Positions 1 through 8,200 of a DNA stretch of 43,085 nucleotides are shown one piece after another. The stretch's first letter is position 1; each line of letters begins with the position of its first letter. A program made the translations under genes and the position numbers. The notes below the pieces were generated by a model that worked only from the letters and a program-made list of their open reading frames with translations, had not been told where the DNA came from and ran no database searches. The DNA is taken from positions 470,433 through 513,517 of the forward strand of contig NZ_BBOJ01000003.1 of the NCBI RefSeq assembly GCF_000974445.1, read 5' to 3'. Source of the DNA: Lentzea aerocolonigenes. GTDB taxonomy: Bacteria > Actinomycetota > Actinomycetes > Mycobacteriales > Pseudonocardiaceae.

Positions 1-20
1 GATCGCGCCCCACCGCCCCC

Positions 21-572
21 TCAACGCCCGCTGGCCGCCCCAGGCCGCAACCGCACCGCCGACACCAGGAAGAAGATCCCACCGATCAACGCGTACCCTG
101 CCAGGTTCGCCAGCGTCGCGCCGTCCGCCCCGGCCTGGAGGATGAACGACGTTCCCGCCAGAACCGAGATCCCGCCGCTGAGGATCATCGGCCACTGACC
201 ACCCATGCCCCGCCGCACGACACCGACGCCGAGCTGCACCAGTCCCGCCACGATCGCCCACGCACCCCACACCCGCAGCACACCGGGGATCCCCGACGAC
301 GCGGCGACGGCGAGACCCGCGGCGGCCAGCAGGCTGATCGCGACGTTCCCGTAGAGCCCGGCGCCTGCCCTCGTCTCCTTCGACGCGCGGAGGTCGACGA
401 TTGCGGCGGCCACGTCGAACACCGGGTACAGCACCAGCAGCGCGACGCTGACCAGCCCGAGGCTGGACGCCGTCGCGAACAGCAGGCCTGCCCAGACCAG
501 AGCGAAGGCGAAGCGGACGAAGTACAGGCGCCGCAGTGCGGTCCCGCTGTCCTGAAGGGCGACGGTGCTCAT
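21..572 (-). CDS. DUF308/HdeD-like integral membrane protein, 183 aa
   Basis: The protein is almost entirely hydrophobic, with about six predicted membrane segments separated by short polar loops, and ends in a short basic tail (RLRPGAASGR). Length and segment pattern match small DUF308/HdeD-type membrane proteins of actinobacteria; no catalytic motif is visible and its role is unknown. The ATG at 572 is preceded by a GGGAGAG ribosome site. The gene diverges from the TetR gene at 696, and the two perfect 18-bp operator copies between them lie directly upstream of its start, so it is very probably the regulator's target. The family call is from topology and size, hence moderate confidence. Confidence 0.72.
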   Translation of the reverse strand: MSTVALQDSGTALRRLYFVRFAFALVWAGLLFATASSLGLVSVALLVLYPVFDVAAAIVDLRASKETRAGAGLYGNVAISLLAAAGLAVAASSGIPGVLRVWGAWAIVAGLVQLGVGVVRRGMGGQWPMILSGGISVLAGTSFILQAGADGATLANLAGYALIGGIFFLVSAVRLRPGAASGR

Positions 573-587
573 GACTCTCTCCCGAGT

Positions 588-605
588 AGATAGAACGTTC
601 GGTCT
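588..605 (-). promoter_or_regulatory. TetR operator copy 1 (AGATAGAACGTTCGGTCT)
   Basis: This 18-bp sequence is the exact reverse complement of 643-660. It is itself an imperfect palindrome centred on GAACGTTC with AGA/TCT ends, the form expected for a TetR dimer site. It sits about 16 bases upstream of the membrane-protein start. Confidence 0.8.
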
Positions 606-642
606 CCCTGTCGACCATTGCAGCTACCACTCGTCCGCGTCA

Positions 643-660
643 AGACCGAACGTTCTATCT
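643..660 (+). promoter_or_regulatory. TetR operator copy 2 (AGACCGAACGTTCTATCT)
   Basis: Exact inverted copy of 588-605, placed 36 bases upstream of the TetR start. Two mirror-image sites in one 123-bp divergent region suggest that the regulator represses both itself and the membrane-protein gene. Confidence 0.8.
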
Positions 661-695
661 GCTAACGTGGCCACCACGACGAAGGGGAACGACAC

Positions 696-1250
696 GTGTC
701 CGAAGCGCGATCGCGACTGCTCACCACAGCGAGCCGCCTGTTCTACTCGGAGGGCCTCCACTCGGTAGGCGTCGACCGGATCATTTCCGAGGCGTCCGTG
801 ACCCGCGCGACCTTCTACCGCCACTTCCCCGGCAAGGAAGACCTGCTCGTCGCCTACCTGGACTTCGCCGACCAGGCGATCCGCACCCAGGTGGAAACCG
901 CCCGCAACGCCATGCGAGACGCAACGGAAGTCCTGCGGGCCGTAGCGAGGTCGATCGCCGACGGCATCCGCTCGAACGGCTTCCGAGGATGCGCCTTCCT
1001 CAACGCCGCAGCGGAATACCCCGACCCCGAACATCCGGTGCACCAGGCCGTCCTCGCACACCGGCAGTGGTTCCTCGACACCGTCACAGACCTGCTGGCA
1101 CAGACCGGAGAAGGGTCACCCGGCCCCGCCGCACGACACTTCGTCATGCTGCGCGACGGCGCGATGGCGGCGGGGTGCCTCACCGATCCGGCACCGATCT
1201 GCGAGACGTTCCTGCAAGGGGTCGAAGGGATCCTGCGGTACCGGAGCTGA
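696..1250 (+). CDS. TetR/AcrR-family transcriptional regulator, 184 aa
   Basis: The N-terminal DNA-binding domain is clear: a helix-turn-helix at about residues 24-47 ending in TRATFYRHFPGKEDLL, the TetR signature, followed by an all-helical ligand/dimer domain. The length is typical. The GTG start at 696 has AAGGGG eight bases upstream; an upstream extension would run through the operator region. It is divergent from the membrane protein at 21-572, with paired operators between them. The C-terminal half (FRGCAFLNAAAEYPDPEHPV) resembles the regulators often annotated as YcdC/AcrR-like, which usually control a neighbouring membrane protein or oxidoreductase. The inducer cannot be read from the sequence. 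Confidence 0.92.
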   Translation: MSEARSRLLTTASRLFYSEGLHSVGVDRIISEASVTRATFYRHFPGKEDLLVAYLDFADQAIRTQVETARNAMRDATEVLRAVARSIADGIRSNGFRGCAFLNAAAEYPDPEHPVHQAVLAHRQWFLDTVTDLLAQTGEGSPGPAARHFVMLRDGAMAAGCLTDPAPICETFLQGVEGILRYRS

Positions 1251-1546
1251 GAGAGCGGAACGACAGCACCAGACCCACGGCACCTGGCCCATGGGCGCAC
1301 CACCCGGCGGCACCACGCGCATGGCACCACGCGTGCGGCGGCGGCCCCATGGCACGACCAGGCGGCAACAGGTCTGCAACACCACGCCCCCGCACAACGC
1401 CCCGGCGATACCAAACCTGAGCTACCGGACCACATCAACTCACTCCGAGCTACCGGTCCTCAACACCCCACCCTCAAATCACCGCACCCAAGCCACCGCA
1501 CCCGAGCCGCCCACCCACGACCGCCCCGAGCCGCCAAACCCGAGCC
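1251..1546. other. Gene-free, G-poor region between converging genes
   Basis: This 296-bp stretch separates the 3' ends of the TetR gene and the exopolyphosphatase gene. The first part holds an 11-bp direct repeat (GGCACCACGCG at 1309-1319 and 1323-1333). From about 1370 to 1546 the plus strand is C- and A-rich with very few G residues. Short open frames here have atypical composition and no ribosome sites, so I call no gene. It may act as a bidirectional termination zone. Confidence 0.5.
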
Positions 1547-2563
1547 CTACACCGAATCCCCGTGCAGCGGCGTAACCGTGGCACCAGCAGCCTCAGGCAG
1601 CCGAACGAGCGGCTGCAACGGCAACGCCACCTCCGCATCCGCCATCGTCGCGAGGTGCTGCAGCATGATCCCCTCCCGCAACGCCCACGGGCAGATCCGC
1701 ACCTGCTCGACCCCCAACGCCGACATGGCCGAGTGGGCCACCACGGCACCGGCCAGGGTCTGCCGCGCACGAGGCTGGGACACCCCACGCAGCCGCCCCC
1801 GTTGCTTGGCCGACAGCTTGGCCAACCGAGGAATCCACTCCCGGACATCACCAACGTGCAGAGTGCGCCGGACGAACGGGCCTTCCCGCTGCGGCGGCGC
1901 TCCTGCCAGGCGGGCCAGCTGCTTGAACGTCTTGGACGTCGCGACCACGCGCTGCGGCACGCTTTCCCACCGCAGCCGGTCGACCACCTCGGCGAGGGTG
2001 TCGTGGACGTGTCGCCGCAACGCTTTGAGCTGGCCGGGGCGTGGTGGGTCGTGGTGCAGGAAGGCTCGTGTCAGGCGGCCCGCGCCCACGGGCAGCGACA
2101 GGGCCAGTTCGGGCTCGGCGTCACGGCCCAGGGCGATCTCCATCGAGCCGCCGCCGATGTCCAGCAGCAGCAAGCGCCCAGCGGACCAGCCGTACCAGCG
2201 GTGTGCGGCGACGTAGGTCAGGCGGGCCTCCTGCTGGCCTGACAGGTACTGCGGGCGGATGCCGACCACGCGCTGGATCTCGTCGATGATCTCCTCGCGG
2301 TTGGTCGCGTCCCTGATGGCGGAGGTGACGAACGTGTAGAGCTGGTCGACGCCGTGGTGGTAGGCGGCCGCGACCGCGTCCTTCACCGCCCGCACCGCTC
2401 GTTCGACGCCGGCCTCGTCGATCGAGCCGTCGGCGTCGATCGCCTCGCCGAGCAGCGTCGGTTCCTTCACGCAGTGCGCCGGCAGAGGTGGTGCGCCCGC
2501 ACGGACGTCGACCACCTGCAGCTGTGCCGAGTTCGATCCGATGTCCAGTACGCCCAGACGCAT
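1547..2563 (-). CDS. ppx: Ppx/GppA-family exopolyphosphatase, 338 aa
   Basis: An ASKHA-fold phosphatase that removes phosphate from polyphosphate or hydrolyses pppGpp. The phosphate-1 loop is at residues 7-12 (DIGSNS), the phosphate-2 motif LLLDIGGGSMEIALG lies near 132-146, and SLPVGAGRLTR and CPWALREG follow the order of mycobacterial Ppx1 (Rv0496 type), which it matches closely in length as I recall it. The ATG at 2563 has a weak AGGGAA ribosome site. It is the last gene of a minus-strand operon, 36 bases after the deaminase. The actinobacterial short Ppx form lacks the C-terminal HD domain of E. coli Ppx, and that is the case here. Whether polyphosphate or pppGpp is the preferred substrate cannot be told. 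Confidence 0.92.
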   Translation of the reverse strand: MRLGVLDIGSNSAQLQVVDVRAGAPPLPAHCVKEPTLLGEAIDADGSIDEAGVERAVRAVKDAVAAAYHHGVDQLYTFVTSAIRDATNREEIIDEIQRVVGIRPQYLSGQQEARLTYVAAHRWYGWSAGRLLLLDIGGGSMEIALGRDAEPELALSLPVGAGRLTRAFLHHDPPRPGQLKALRRHVHDTLAEVVDRLRWESVPQRVVATSKTFKQLARLAGAPPQREGPFVRRTLHVGDVREWIPRLAKLSAKQRGRLRGVSQPRARQTLAGAVVAHSAMSALGVEQVRICPWALREGIMLQHLATMADAEVALPLQPLVRLPEAAGATVTPLHGDSV

Positions 2564-2599
2564 GGACTTTCCCTACCCAGCCACGGATGCGGCAAACCG

Positions 2600-3016
2600 T
2601 CAGGGGTAGTAGCCCTCGACCGGCATCTTCGCCTCGTCGTACAGATGAGGGCCGTCGGTGGGCACGGCAGGGAAGCCGCCCGACGTCTTCAAGCCGTTCA
2701 GCTGGTCGCCCGACAACGCGAACACCACGCGCCCGATGCCCGACCGCGCCAGCGCGCCCGCGCACATGCCGCACGGCTCACAGCTCGTGTACATCGTGGT
2801 GCCGGCGGCGGTGGCGGCGTCCAGTGAGCGGGCCGCCCAGCGGGCCAGCTTCAGCTCGGGGTGGGCGGAGATGTCCTCGTCGGTGATGGTGGAGTTGCGT
2901 TCCTCCGCCAGCACGGAGCCGTCCGGGCTGACCAGCAGCGAGCCGAACGGCGGGTTGCCGCCTTCGCGTGCCTCGGCCGCCAGTGCGATCGCCCGGCGCA
3001 AGTGTTGCTCGTTCAC
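2600..3016 (-). CDS. Zinc nucleoside/cytidine-type deaminase, 138 aa
   Basis: A cytidine deaminase-like fold enzyme: PPFGSLLV near the N-terminus, the zinc ligands in AHPELKLA (H-P-E) at about residues 50-57, and TSCEPCGMCAGAL with PCxxC. This family covers guanine deaminase, cytosine deaminase and tRNA adenosine deaminase. The usual HAE triplet reads HPE here, a variant found in some purine/nucleoside deaminases, so I do not assign a substrate. The GTG at 3016 is chosen because it shares four bases (GTGA) with the stop of the upstream oxidoreductase and is preceded by AAAGGA. A much longer in-frame extension upstream is antisense-like sequence from the overlapping gene and is not used. Confidence 0.88.
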   Translation of the reverse strand: MNEQHLRRAIALAAEAREGGNPPFGSLLVSPDGSVLAEERNSTITDEDISAHPELKLARWAARSLDAATAAGTTMYTSCEPCGMCAGALARSGIGRVVFALSGDQLNGLKTSGGFPAVPTDGPHLYDEAKMPVEGYYP

Positions 3017-3888
3017 CTGAAGTCCTTTCGTACCGCGGCCAGTGCGTCCCAGGCGACGTCCGGACGCCGCGTCTCCTCCGGATCGCCCACGAACGGGTCG
3101 AGCACCACGGCGTGCGCTCCGTCCGCTCGCAGTTGGCGCAGGTCCCCCACGACCTGCTCGAGCGTGCCTTCGCCCAGCCTGCGGTCGGCGAGGGGCTGGT
3201 CGGTCAGTCTCAAGAGGATGCGTGGCGCAAGTGCCGGCCGTGGGCGGTTCTCCTCGACAGAAAGCCTTTCCAGCCGTGCCAACGTTTCCCGCCACACCTG
3301 GGGTGTCTGCCGCAACGGGTGCCAGGCGTCGCCGAGCCGGATCGCCCGGCGCAGGCCGCTGTCGCTGTGGCCGCCGACCCAGATCGGGATGTCGCCCGCG
3401 CGGTAGTCCTCGTCCCGCCACGCCTCGCGCACGGTCGTGATCAGCTCGTCGGTGAGCTTGCCGCGACGCTCGAACGGCACACCCAGCGCGGCGAACTCCT
3501 CGCGCGCCCAGCCGATTCCGAGCCCGAGCACGAACCGCCCGCCGCTCAGGTCGGCCAGGTTCGCCGCCATCCGCGCGACCAGCAGCGGATGCCGGTACGG
3601 CGCGATCAGCACGGTCGTGCCGAGGGTGATCCGCTCGGTCACGCCCGCGAGCCACGACAGCGCCGTGAACGGCTCGTAGAACGGTGCCGGGTACTGCTCG
3701 GCCACGTCGGGCGTCACCACCACGTGGTCGGACATCATCAGCAGGTCGAAGCCCAGGCCCTCCACGGTCCGCGCCCACTCGCGCAGCACGGCCGGGCTGG
3801 TGCCGGGACCGAAGTTCGGGACGTTCACGCCGATCAACACGTGATCAAGACTAGGACCCCCGAAGCGGCCGGTGAAGAGATTGTTCAC
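3013..3888 (-). CDS. LLM-class F420-dependent oxidoreductase, 291 aa
   Basis: A luciferase-like monooxygenase fold protein. Visible family features are VNVPNFGPG at the first strand, LMMSDHVVVTP, ITLGTTVLIAPYRHP, LSGGRFVLGLGIGW and the C-terminal IPIWVGGHSD. In actinobacteria this subgroup normally uses coenzyme F420, but the cofactor is inferred. The GTG at 3888 gives the full frame; family members often begin right at the first strand, so the in-frame GTG at 3840 (VLIGVNVPNFG) is a real alternative. The gene heads the operon with the deaminase and exopolyphosphatase and is divergent from the Lrp gene, with a 15-bp palindrome between them. Confidence 0.9.
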   Translation of the reverse strand: MNNLFTGRFGGPSLDHVLIGVNVPNFGPGTSPAVLREWARTVEGLGFDLLMMSDHVVVTPDVAEQYPAPFYEPFTALSWLAGVTERITLGTTVLIAPYRHPLLVARMAANLADLSGGRFVLGLGIGWAREEFAALGVPFERRGKLTDELITTVREAWRDEDYRAGDIPIWVGGHSDSGLRRAIRLGDAWHPLRQTPQVWRETLARLERLSVEENRPRPALAPRILLRLTDQPLADRRLGEGTLEQVVGDLRQLRADGAHAVVLDPFVGDPEETRRPDVAWDALAAVRKDFR

Positions 3889-3906
3889 GGCATAACCAGC
3901 CTCAAG

Positions 3907-3921
3907 CCGTGGATTTCACGG
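3907..3921. promoter_or_regulatory. 15-bp palindrome, candidate Lrp/AsnC site
   Basis: CCGTG-GATTT-CACGG: five-base arms around an A/T centre, the length and shape of Lrp/AsnC sites. It lies in the 45-bp gap between the LLM gene and the lrp-type gene, so it could control both. Confidence 0.55.
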
Positions 3922-3933
3922 TAACTTGCCCGT

Positions 3934-4392
3934 ATGACCGAGACCTTGGACCTGACGGACTGGGCGATCCTGACCGAGCTGCAGCAGGACGGCAGGGTCC
4001 CGATCACCGAGCTCGGCCGCCGGGTCAACCTCAGCGCCTCGGCCACCACCGAACGCGTGAAGCGCCTCGAGAACATCGGCGTCATCACCGGCTACCACGC
4101 GAGAGTCGACCTCGGGAAGGCCGGCTACGGCGTCCTGGCCGTGGTGCGCCTGAAGTACCCGGGCAACCAGCACCAGCCGCTGCACAAGCTGCTCGCCGAA
4201 CGCACCGAGATCCTGGAGTGCCTGCGCACGACCGGCGAGGACTGCTACACGCTCAAGGTCGCCGCCACGTCGATGCCGCACCTGGAGAAGGTCGTCGACG
4301 AGCTGATGGCGTTCGGCAGCACCACGACCAGCATCGTCTACAGCCAGAGCATGGCGTACCGGGGCGTGGGCGCGCCGCCTCCGGAGAACTGA
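3934..4392 (+). CDS. Lrp/AsnC-family transcriptional regulator, 152 aa
   Basis: N-terminal winged helix-turn-helix (LDLTDWAILTELQQDG followed by ITELGRRVNLSASATTERVKRLE) and C-terminal RAM/effector domain with the expected GVITGY junction. Length is typical of stand-alone Lrp family members. It starts at ATG with no strong ribosome site and a very short upstream gap, so a leaderless transcript is possible. It faces the oxidoreductase operon, which is its likely target along with its own promoter. Effector amino acid unknown. Confidence 0.93.
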   Translation: MTETLDLTDWAILTELQQDGRVPITELGRRVNLSASATTERVKRLENIGVITGYHARVDLGKAGYGVLAVVRLKYPGNQHQPLHKLLAERTEILECLRTTGEDCYTLKVAATSMPHLEKVVDELMAFGSTTTSIVYSQSMAYRGVGAPPPEN

Positions 4393-4442
4393 CCTGTCAC
4401 GTTGAAGGCCCGCGAAACGATGTTGTGGACGAGGGGGGCGTG

Positions 4443-4856
4443 GTGGCGAAGCTGAAGTCGAGGGCCGGCCGGGTCATGGCCGGGATCCTGCTGGTGGGCG
4501 CGGTCTGGGGCCTTGTGGGCGTGATCCAGTCGTCCACCGAGCAGAAGTCGTGGGCCAGCACCGAGGGCACCGTCCAGGAGCGCCTCAAGTCGGGCAAGAG
4601 CGTCTCGGTCAAGGTCGAGTTCGGGCTCCCGGACGGCTCGAAGCAGGTCGCGACCCTGTCGGAGAACGGGCCCGCACGCGAACCCGGCGAGCGCGTGACG
4701 GTCCGCTACGACCTGCGGGACGGCAAGGTGACCGAGGCCGCGCTGGCCGACAACGACCAGGCGCACTGGGTGTGGGGCATCATCCTGGGCTTCGTGATCC
4801 TCGGCGCCCTCTTCGCGAACTTCGTCGCCTGGACGTCTCCGCCGAGGTACGACTGA
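4443..4856 (+). CDS. DUF3592-like membrane protein, 137 aa
   Basis: One membrane helix near the N-terminus (MAGILLVGAVWGLVGVI), a small extracytoplasmic beta domain (WASTEGTVQERLKSG, VKVEFGLPDG, GERVTVRYD), and a second helix near the C-terminus (WGIILGFVILGALFANFV). This arrangement is that of DUF3592 proteins, whose function is unknown. I chose the GTG at 4443 with GAGGGG at 4431-4436; GTG at 4440 or 4425 are alternatives in the same frame. It ends two bases from the stop of the converging small gene. Confidence 0.72.
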   Translation: MAKLKSRAGRVMAGILLVGAVWGLVGVIQSSTEQKSWASTEGTVQERLKSGKSVSVKVEFGLPDGSKQVATLSENGPAREPGERVTVRYDLRDGKVTEAALADNDQAHWVWGIILGFVILGALFANFVAWTSPPRYD

Positions 4857-4858
4857 GC

Positions 4859-5119
4859 TCACCTCCTCCAGCCGGCCAGCACGGCACGCGCCGCGACGAG
4901 GTCGTCGACGGCCACCACGTCGTGCCCGCCGGCCAGCACGAGGTCGTTCTCGGACGCGACCACGAGCATGGCGCGTTTCTCGGCCAGCGACCTCGCCTGC
5001 CGGACAACACCTTTCGCGTCGATGCGGACGAGCGTGACCGACGGGTCCGTCCAGTGGTACCCGTCCACGGCGCTCAACCTCTGGACACCGTCCAGGCTGA
5101 ACCGAGTGAATCTCGGCAT
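4859..5119 (-). CDS. Hypothetical protein, 86 aa
   Basis: A small soluble protein that I do not recognise. It alternates short beta segments (SVTLVRIDAKG, RAMLVVASENDLVLAGG) with a C-terminal helix (DDLVAARAVLAGW). The ATG at 5119 is chosen because GGAGGT lies seven bases upstream; a GTG at 5128 would overlap that ribosome site. It is divergent from the S8 protease gene, so the palindrome at 5148-5163 may act on it too. Confidence 0.6.
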   Translation of the reverse strand: MPRFTRFSLDGVQRLSAVDGYHWTDPSVTLVRIDAKGVVRQARSLAEKRAMLVVASENDLVLAGGHDVVAVDDLVAARAVLAGWRR

Positions 5120-5147
5120 GTCACCCACCTCCAGCGGTGCTCACCGA

Positions 5148-5163
5148 ATTGGTCCACACCAAT
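5148..5163. promoter_or_regulatory. Palindrome ATTGGT-CCAC-ACCAAT, dre-like operator
   Basis: Perfect 6-bp arms around CCAC, in the divergent region between the small hypothetical gene and the subtilase. Its core TGGTCCACACCA matches the DasR/GntR-type dre core TGGTCTAGACCA at 10 of 12 positions. The regulator is inferred, not shown. Confidence 0.5.
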
Positions 5164-5175
5164 AGGCCGCACGAA

Positions 5176-5206
5176 GGGAAGGGGCCAGTCGGTTCCGGCC
5201 CCTCCC
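5176..5206 (+). promoter_or_regulatory. Hairpin upstream of the subtilase gene
   Basis: GGGAAGGGGCC pairs with GGCCCCTCCC (ten pairs, one bulged A) around a 10-base loop. It ends 30 bases before the start codon, so it would lie in the 5' leader of the protease mRNA; it could also be an attenuator. There is no T-run. Confidence 0.5.
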
Positions 5207-5236
5207 GAGCGGCGCCGGGTGACGTAGACCGGCGAC

Positions 5237-8200
5237 ATGCGACGACTTCGAACGCTGGCGGCCGGGTTCGGGTTGATCATGTCCCTCGCCGCCGCGGCAC
5301 CGCCCGGCCAGGCCCCACCGTCCGAACAGGACAGATCCGTCACGCTGGTCACCGGCGACCAGGTGCTGGAACGCGAGATTCCCGGCGGCTCCGCGGTCTA
5401 CGTGCCGCAGCCGGGGAACGGGCGGGATGGCATCCGGTTCGTGCAGTACGGGATTTCGGGGCACCACTACGTCATTCCGTCCGACGCGGCCCCGCTCGTG
5501 GCGACGGGCAAGCTCGACGAGCAGCTCTTCGACGTGCCGCAACTGCTCGCCCAGGGTGAAGAGCTGCGGCTCGTGGTGCAGCACGGCGACAAGACCGTGC
5601 TGGGGAACTCGCGACGGCTCGCGAGCCTGTCCGCATCCGCTGTGCAGGTGCCGAAAGCCCGGACGGCGGACCTCTGGCCGAAGCTGACCGGCGCCGACGT
5701 CACCAAGGTCTGGCTCGACCGCAAGGTCCAGGTCGCGCTGCACGAGAGCATGCCGCAGATCGGCATGCCGGCGGCGTGGTCGGCCGGGTACACCGGTCAA
5801 GGAGTGCAGGTCGCGGTACTCGACACCGGCGTGGACGTGAACCACCCCGATCTCGCCGGCGCGGTCGTGGCGGAACGCGACTTCACCGGCAGCACCAGCG
5901 GGACGGCCGACCGGTACGGCCACGGCACCCACGTCTCCTCGATCATCCGCGGCACCGGAACCGCGTCGGACGGCCGGTTCCGCGGCGGTGCGCCCGCCAC
6001 GTCGCTGCTGGCCGGCAAGGTGCTGGACGACTGGGGATCGGGCTTCGTCTCCTGGGTCGTGGCGGGGATGGAGTGGGCGGCGGAGAACGGCGCGCGGGTC
6101 GTGAACCTCAGCCTGGGCACGAGCGTGCCGAGCGCGGGTGACGACCTCATGTCGGTCGCCGTCGACCGCCTCACGAAGCAGACCGGCGCGTTGTTCGTCG
6201 TCGCCGCCGGGAACAACCCGGCCGTGCTGGGCTCCCCCGCCGCCGCACGGGAGGCGCTGACCGTCGGCGCGGTGACCAAGCAGGACGTCGTCGCCGGATT
6301 CTCCGCCCGCGGTCCGCGCTCGTTCGACAGTCTGCTCAAGCCCGAGATCACCGCCCCCGGCGTCGACATCACCGCGGCACGGGCGAAGGACACCGAGATG
6401 GGCACGCCGGTGGACGACCGCTACACCACGGCTTCGGGCACGTCGATGGCGGCGCCGCACGTCGCCGCGGCCGCCGCGGTGCTGGCCGGGAGCCACCCCG
6501 GCTGGCGGGCACCGGAGCTGAAGGCCGCGCTCATGAGCACCGCGAAGCCGCTGCCGGGCGAGACCGTGTACGCGCAGGGTGCTGGGCGGGTCGACGTCGC
6601 ACGGCTGGTCCGCCAGCACACCTACGCGAGGCCGGGTGCGGTGAGCTTCGGCCCGGTGCACGAGCGGGACCAGCAGCAGGTCGTGACCGTGCACAACACC
6701 GGAACGGCACCGGTCACCCTGAAGCTCGCCCTCGACGTGCGCGACCCGAGCGGAAACCCTGCCCCGGCAGGCATGTTCGGCACGGACACCGACCAGGTGA
6801 CGGTCCCTGCCACAGGTACCGCCCAGGTCACCGTGCGGGCCCGCACGCAGGCGTCCGCACCGCCCGGCAACTACGGCGGCTGGCTCGTGGGGTCCTCTGT
6901 GGACGACGTCGTCCGGATCCCGGTCGCACTCACCAAGGAGGCCGTGCCGCACCACGTCATCGACCTCGTGACGCTCGACAGCGCGGGCAAGCGCGTGACG
7001 GGCTACCCGATCTGCGTCAGCCTCGACACCGGCGAGCGCTGCCAGTTCGTCCAGCGCGAGGACGGACGACTCTCGGCACGGGTTCCGGCGGGACGGCACC
7101 TGCTGGCCACCAACGTCTTCGAGCCGGGAGCGAAGCCGGACACTTGGCAGGTGTCCGCGGTCGTGCGGTTCGTTTCAGTCGGCAGGAACAGCACGTTCGC
7201 CCTCGACGCGAGAACCGCCCGTCCGTCCCAGGTCACCGTGGACCGGACCGGGAGCACCGACCTGGGCGGCACCATCACGCTGGCCTGCGACACGCCCGCG
7301 GGCAAGGTGATGTTCAGCGCCTCGGCACCGCGGCTCGCCGACCTGCGCGTCGCACCGGCGAAGGACGAGATCGGCGCGAAGTGCCGCAGCACGTTCGGCA
7401 CGGTGCTCGTGTCCGAAAAGGACACCTACCACCTCGTGTTCCCGTCCGTCGGCGACGTTCCCGCGCCGGAGTGGTCCGTCCACGACGACCAGCTCGCCGC
7501 TGTCGAGACCAGGAACGCCGTGCAAGGCACCGGAAAGCAGCACGCCCTCAAGACGGTCTCCCCCATCTCCGACGGCTGGTTCGTCGTGCCGTGGACCTCA
7601 CTGACCGTGCCGCTGCCCAGCACGCGGACCGAATATCGCTCGCCTGGGCCGTGGACCTGGTACACGTACTTCAACACCTACACCAGCGACGGCGAGATGT
7701 TCCTGTCGCAGCAGATCGCCAACACCACCTACCCGACGGCTGGTCCGCGCACCGAACGGTGGAACGCCTCCGTGTTCGGCCCGAGCCTCGCGCCCGTGGA
7801 CAGCACGGCCTACCGCTACGGCGACACGGTGCTCTTCCAGATCCCGTTCTACGGCGACCAGTCGCCCGACCACTCGGGTTACCTGCCCGGTATGACCGGC
7901 ACGGTGTCGTTGTTCCGCGACCACGAGCTCATCGGGCCGGGCTCGATCCCGTTCGGCAACGTGAGCGCCTGGGCCCAGGTCCCGGCCGAACCCGGCCGTT
8001 ACCGGCTCGTCGTGGACGCCGAGCAGTCGTCGCTACCGCTGTCGTCGCGGATCAACGCCGAGTGGACGTTCCACTCGGGCCATGTCGACGACTCGACGCA
8101 GATCTCCTTGCCGTTGCAGGTGGTCCGGTTCGCGCCACCCGTCGACGACCGCAACACGGCACCGGCGGGCCAGGAGTTCCGCGTTCCGGTGTCCGTGCAA

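Noticed and set aside
1261..1340. Short direct repeats GGCACCACGCG as a possible CRISPR or iteron array
   Set aside because: Only two copies, 11 bp each, with irregular spacing and no neighbouring cas or replication gene.
5141..7099. 652-aa minus-strand open frame opposite the subtilase
   Set aside because: It lies antisense to the S8 catalytic domain, has Arg/His-rich low-information sequence, and no ribosome site.
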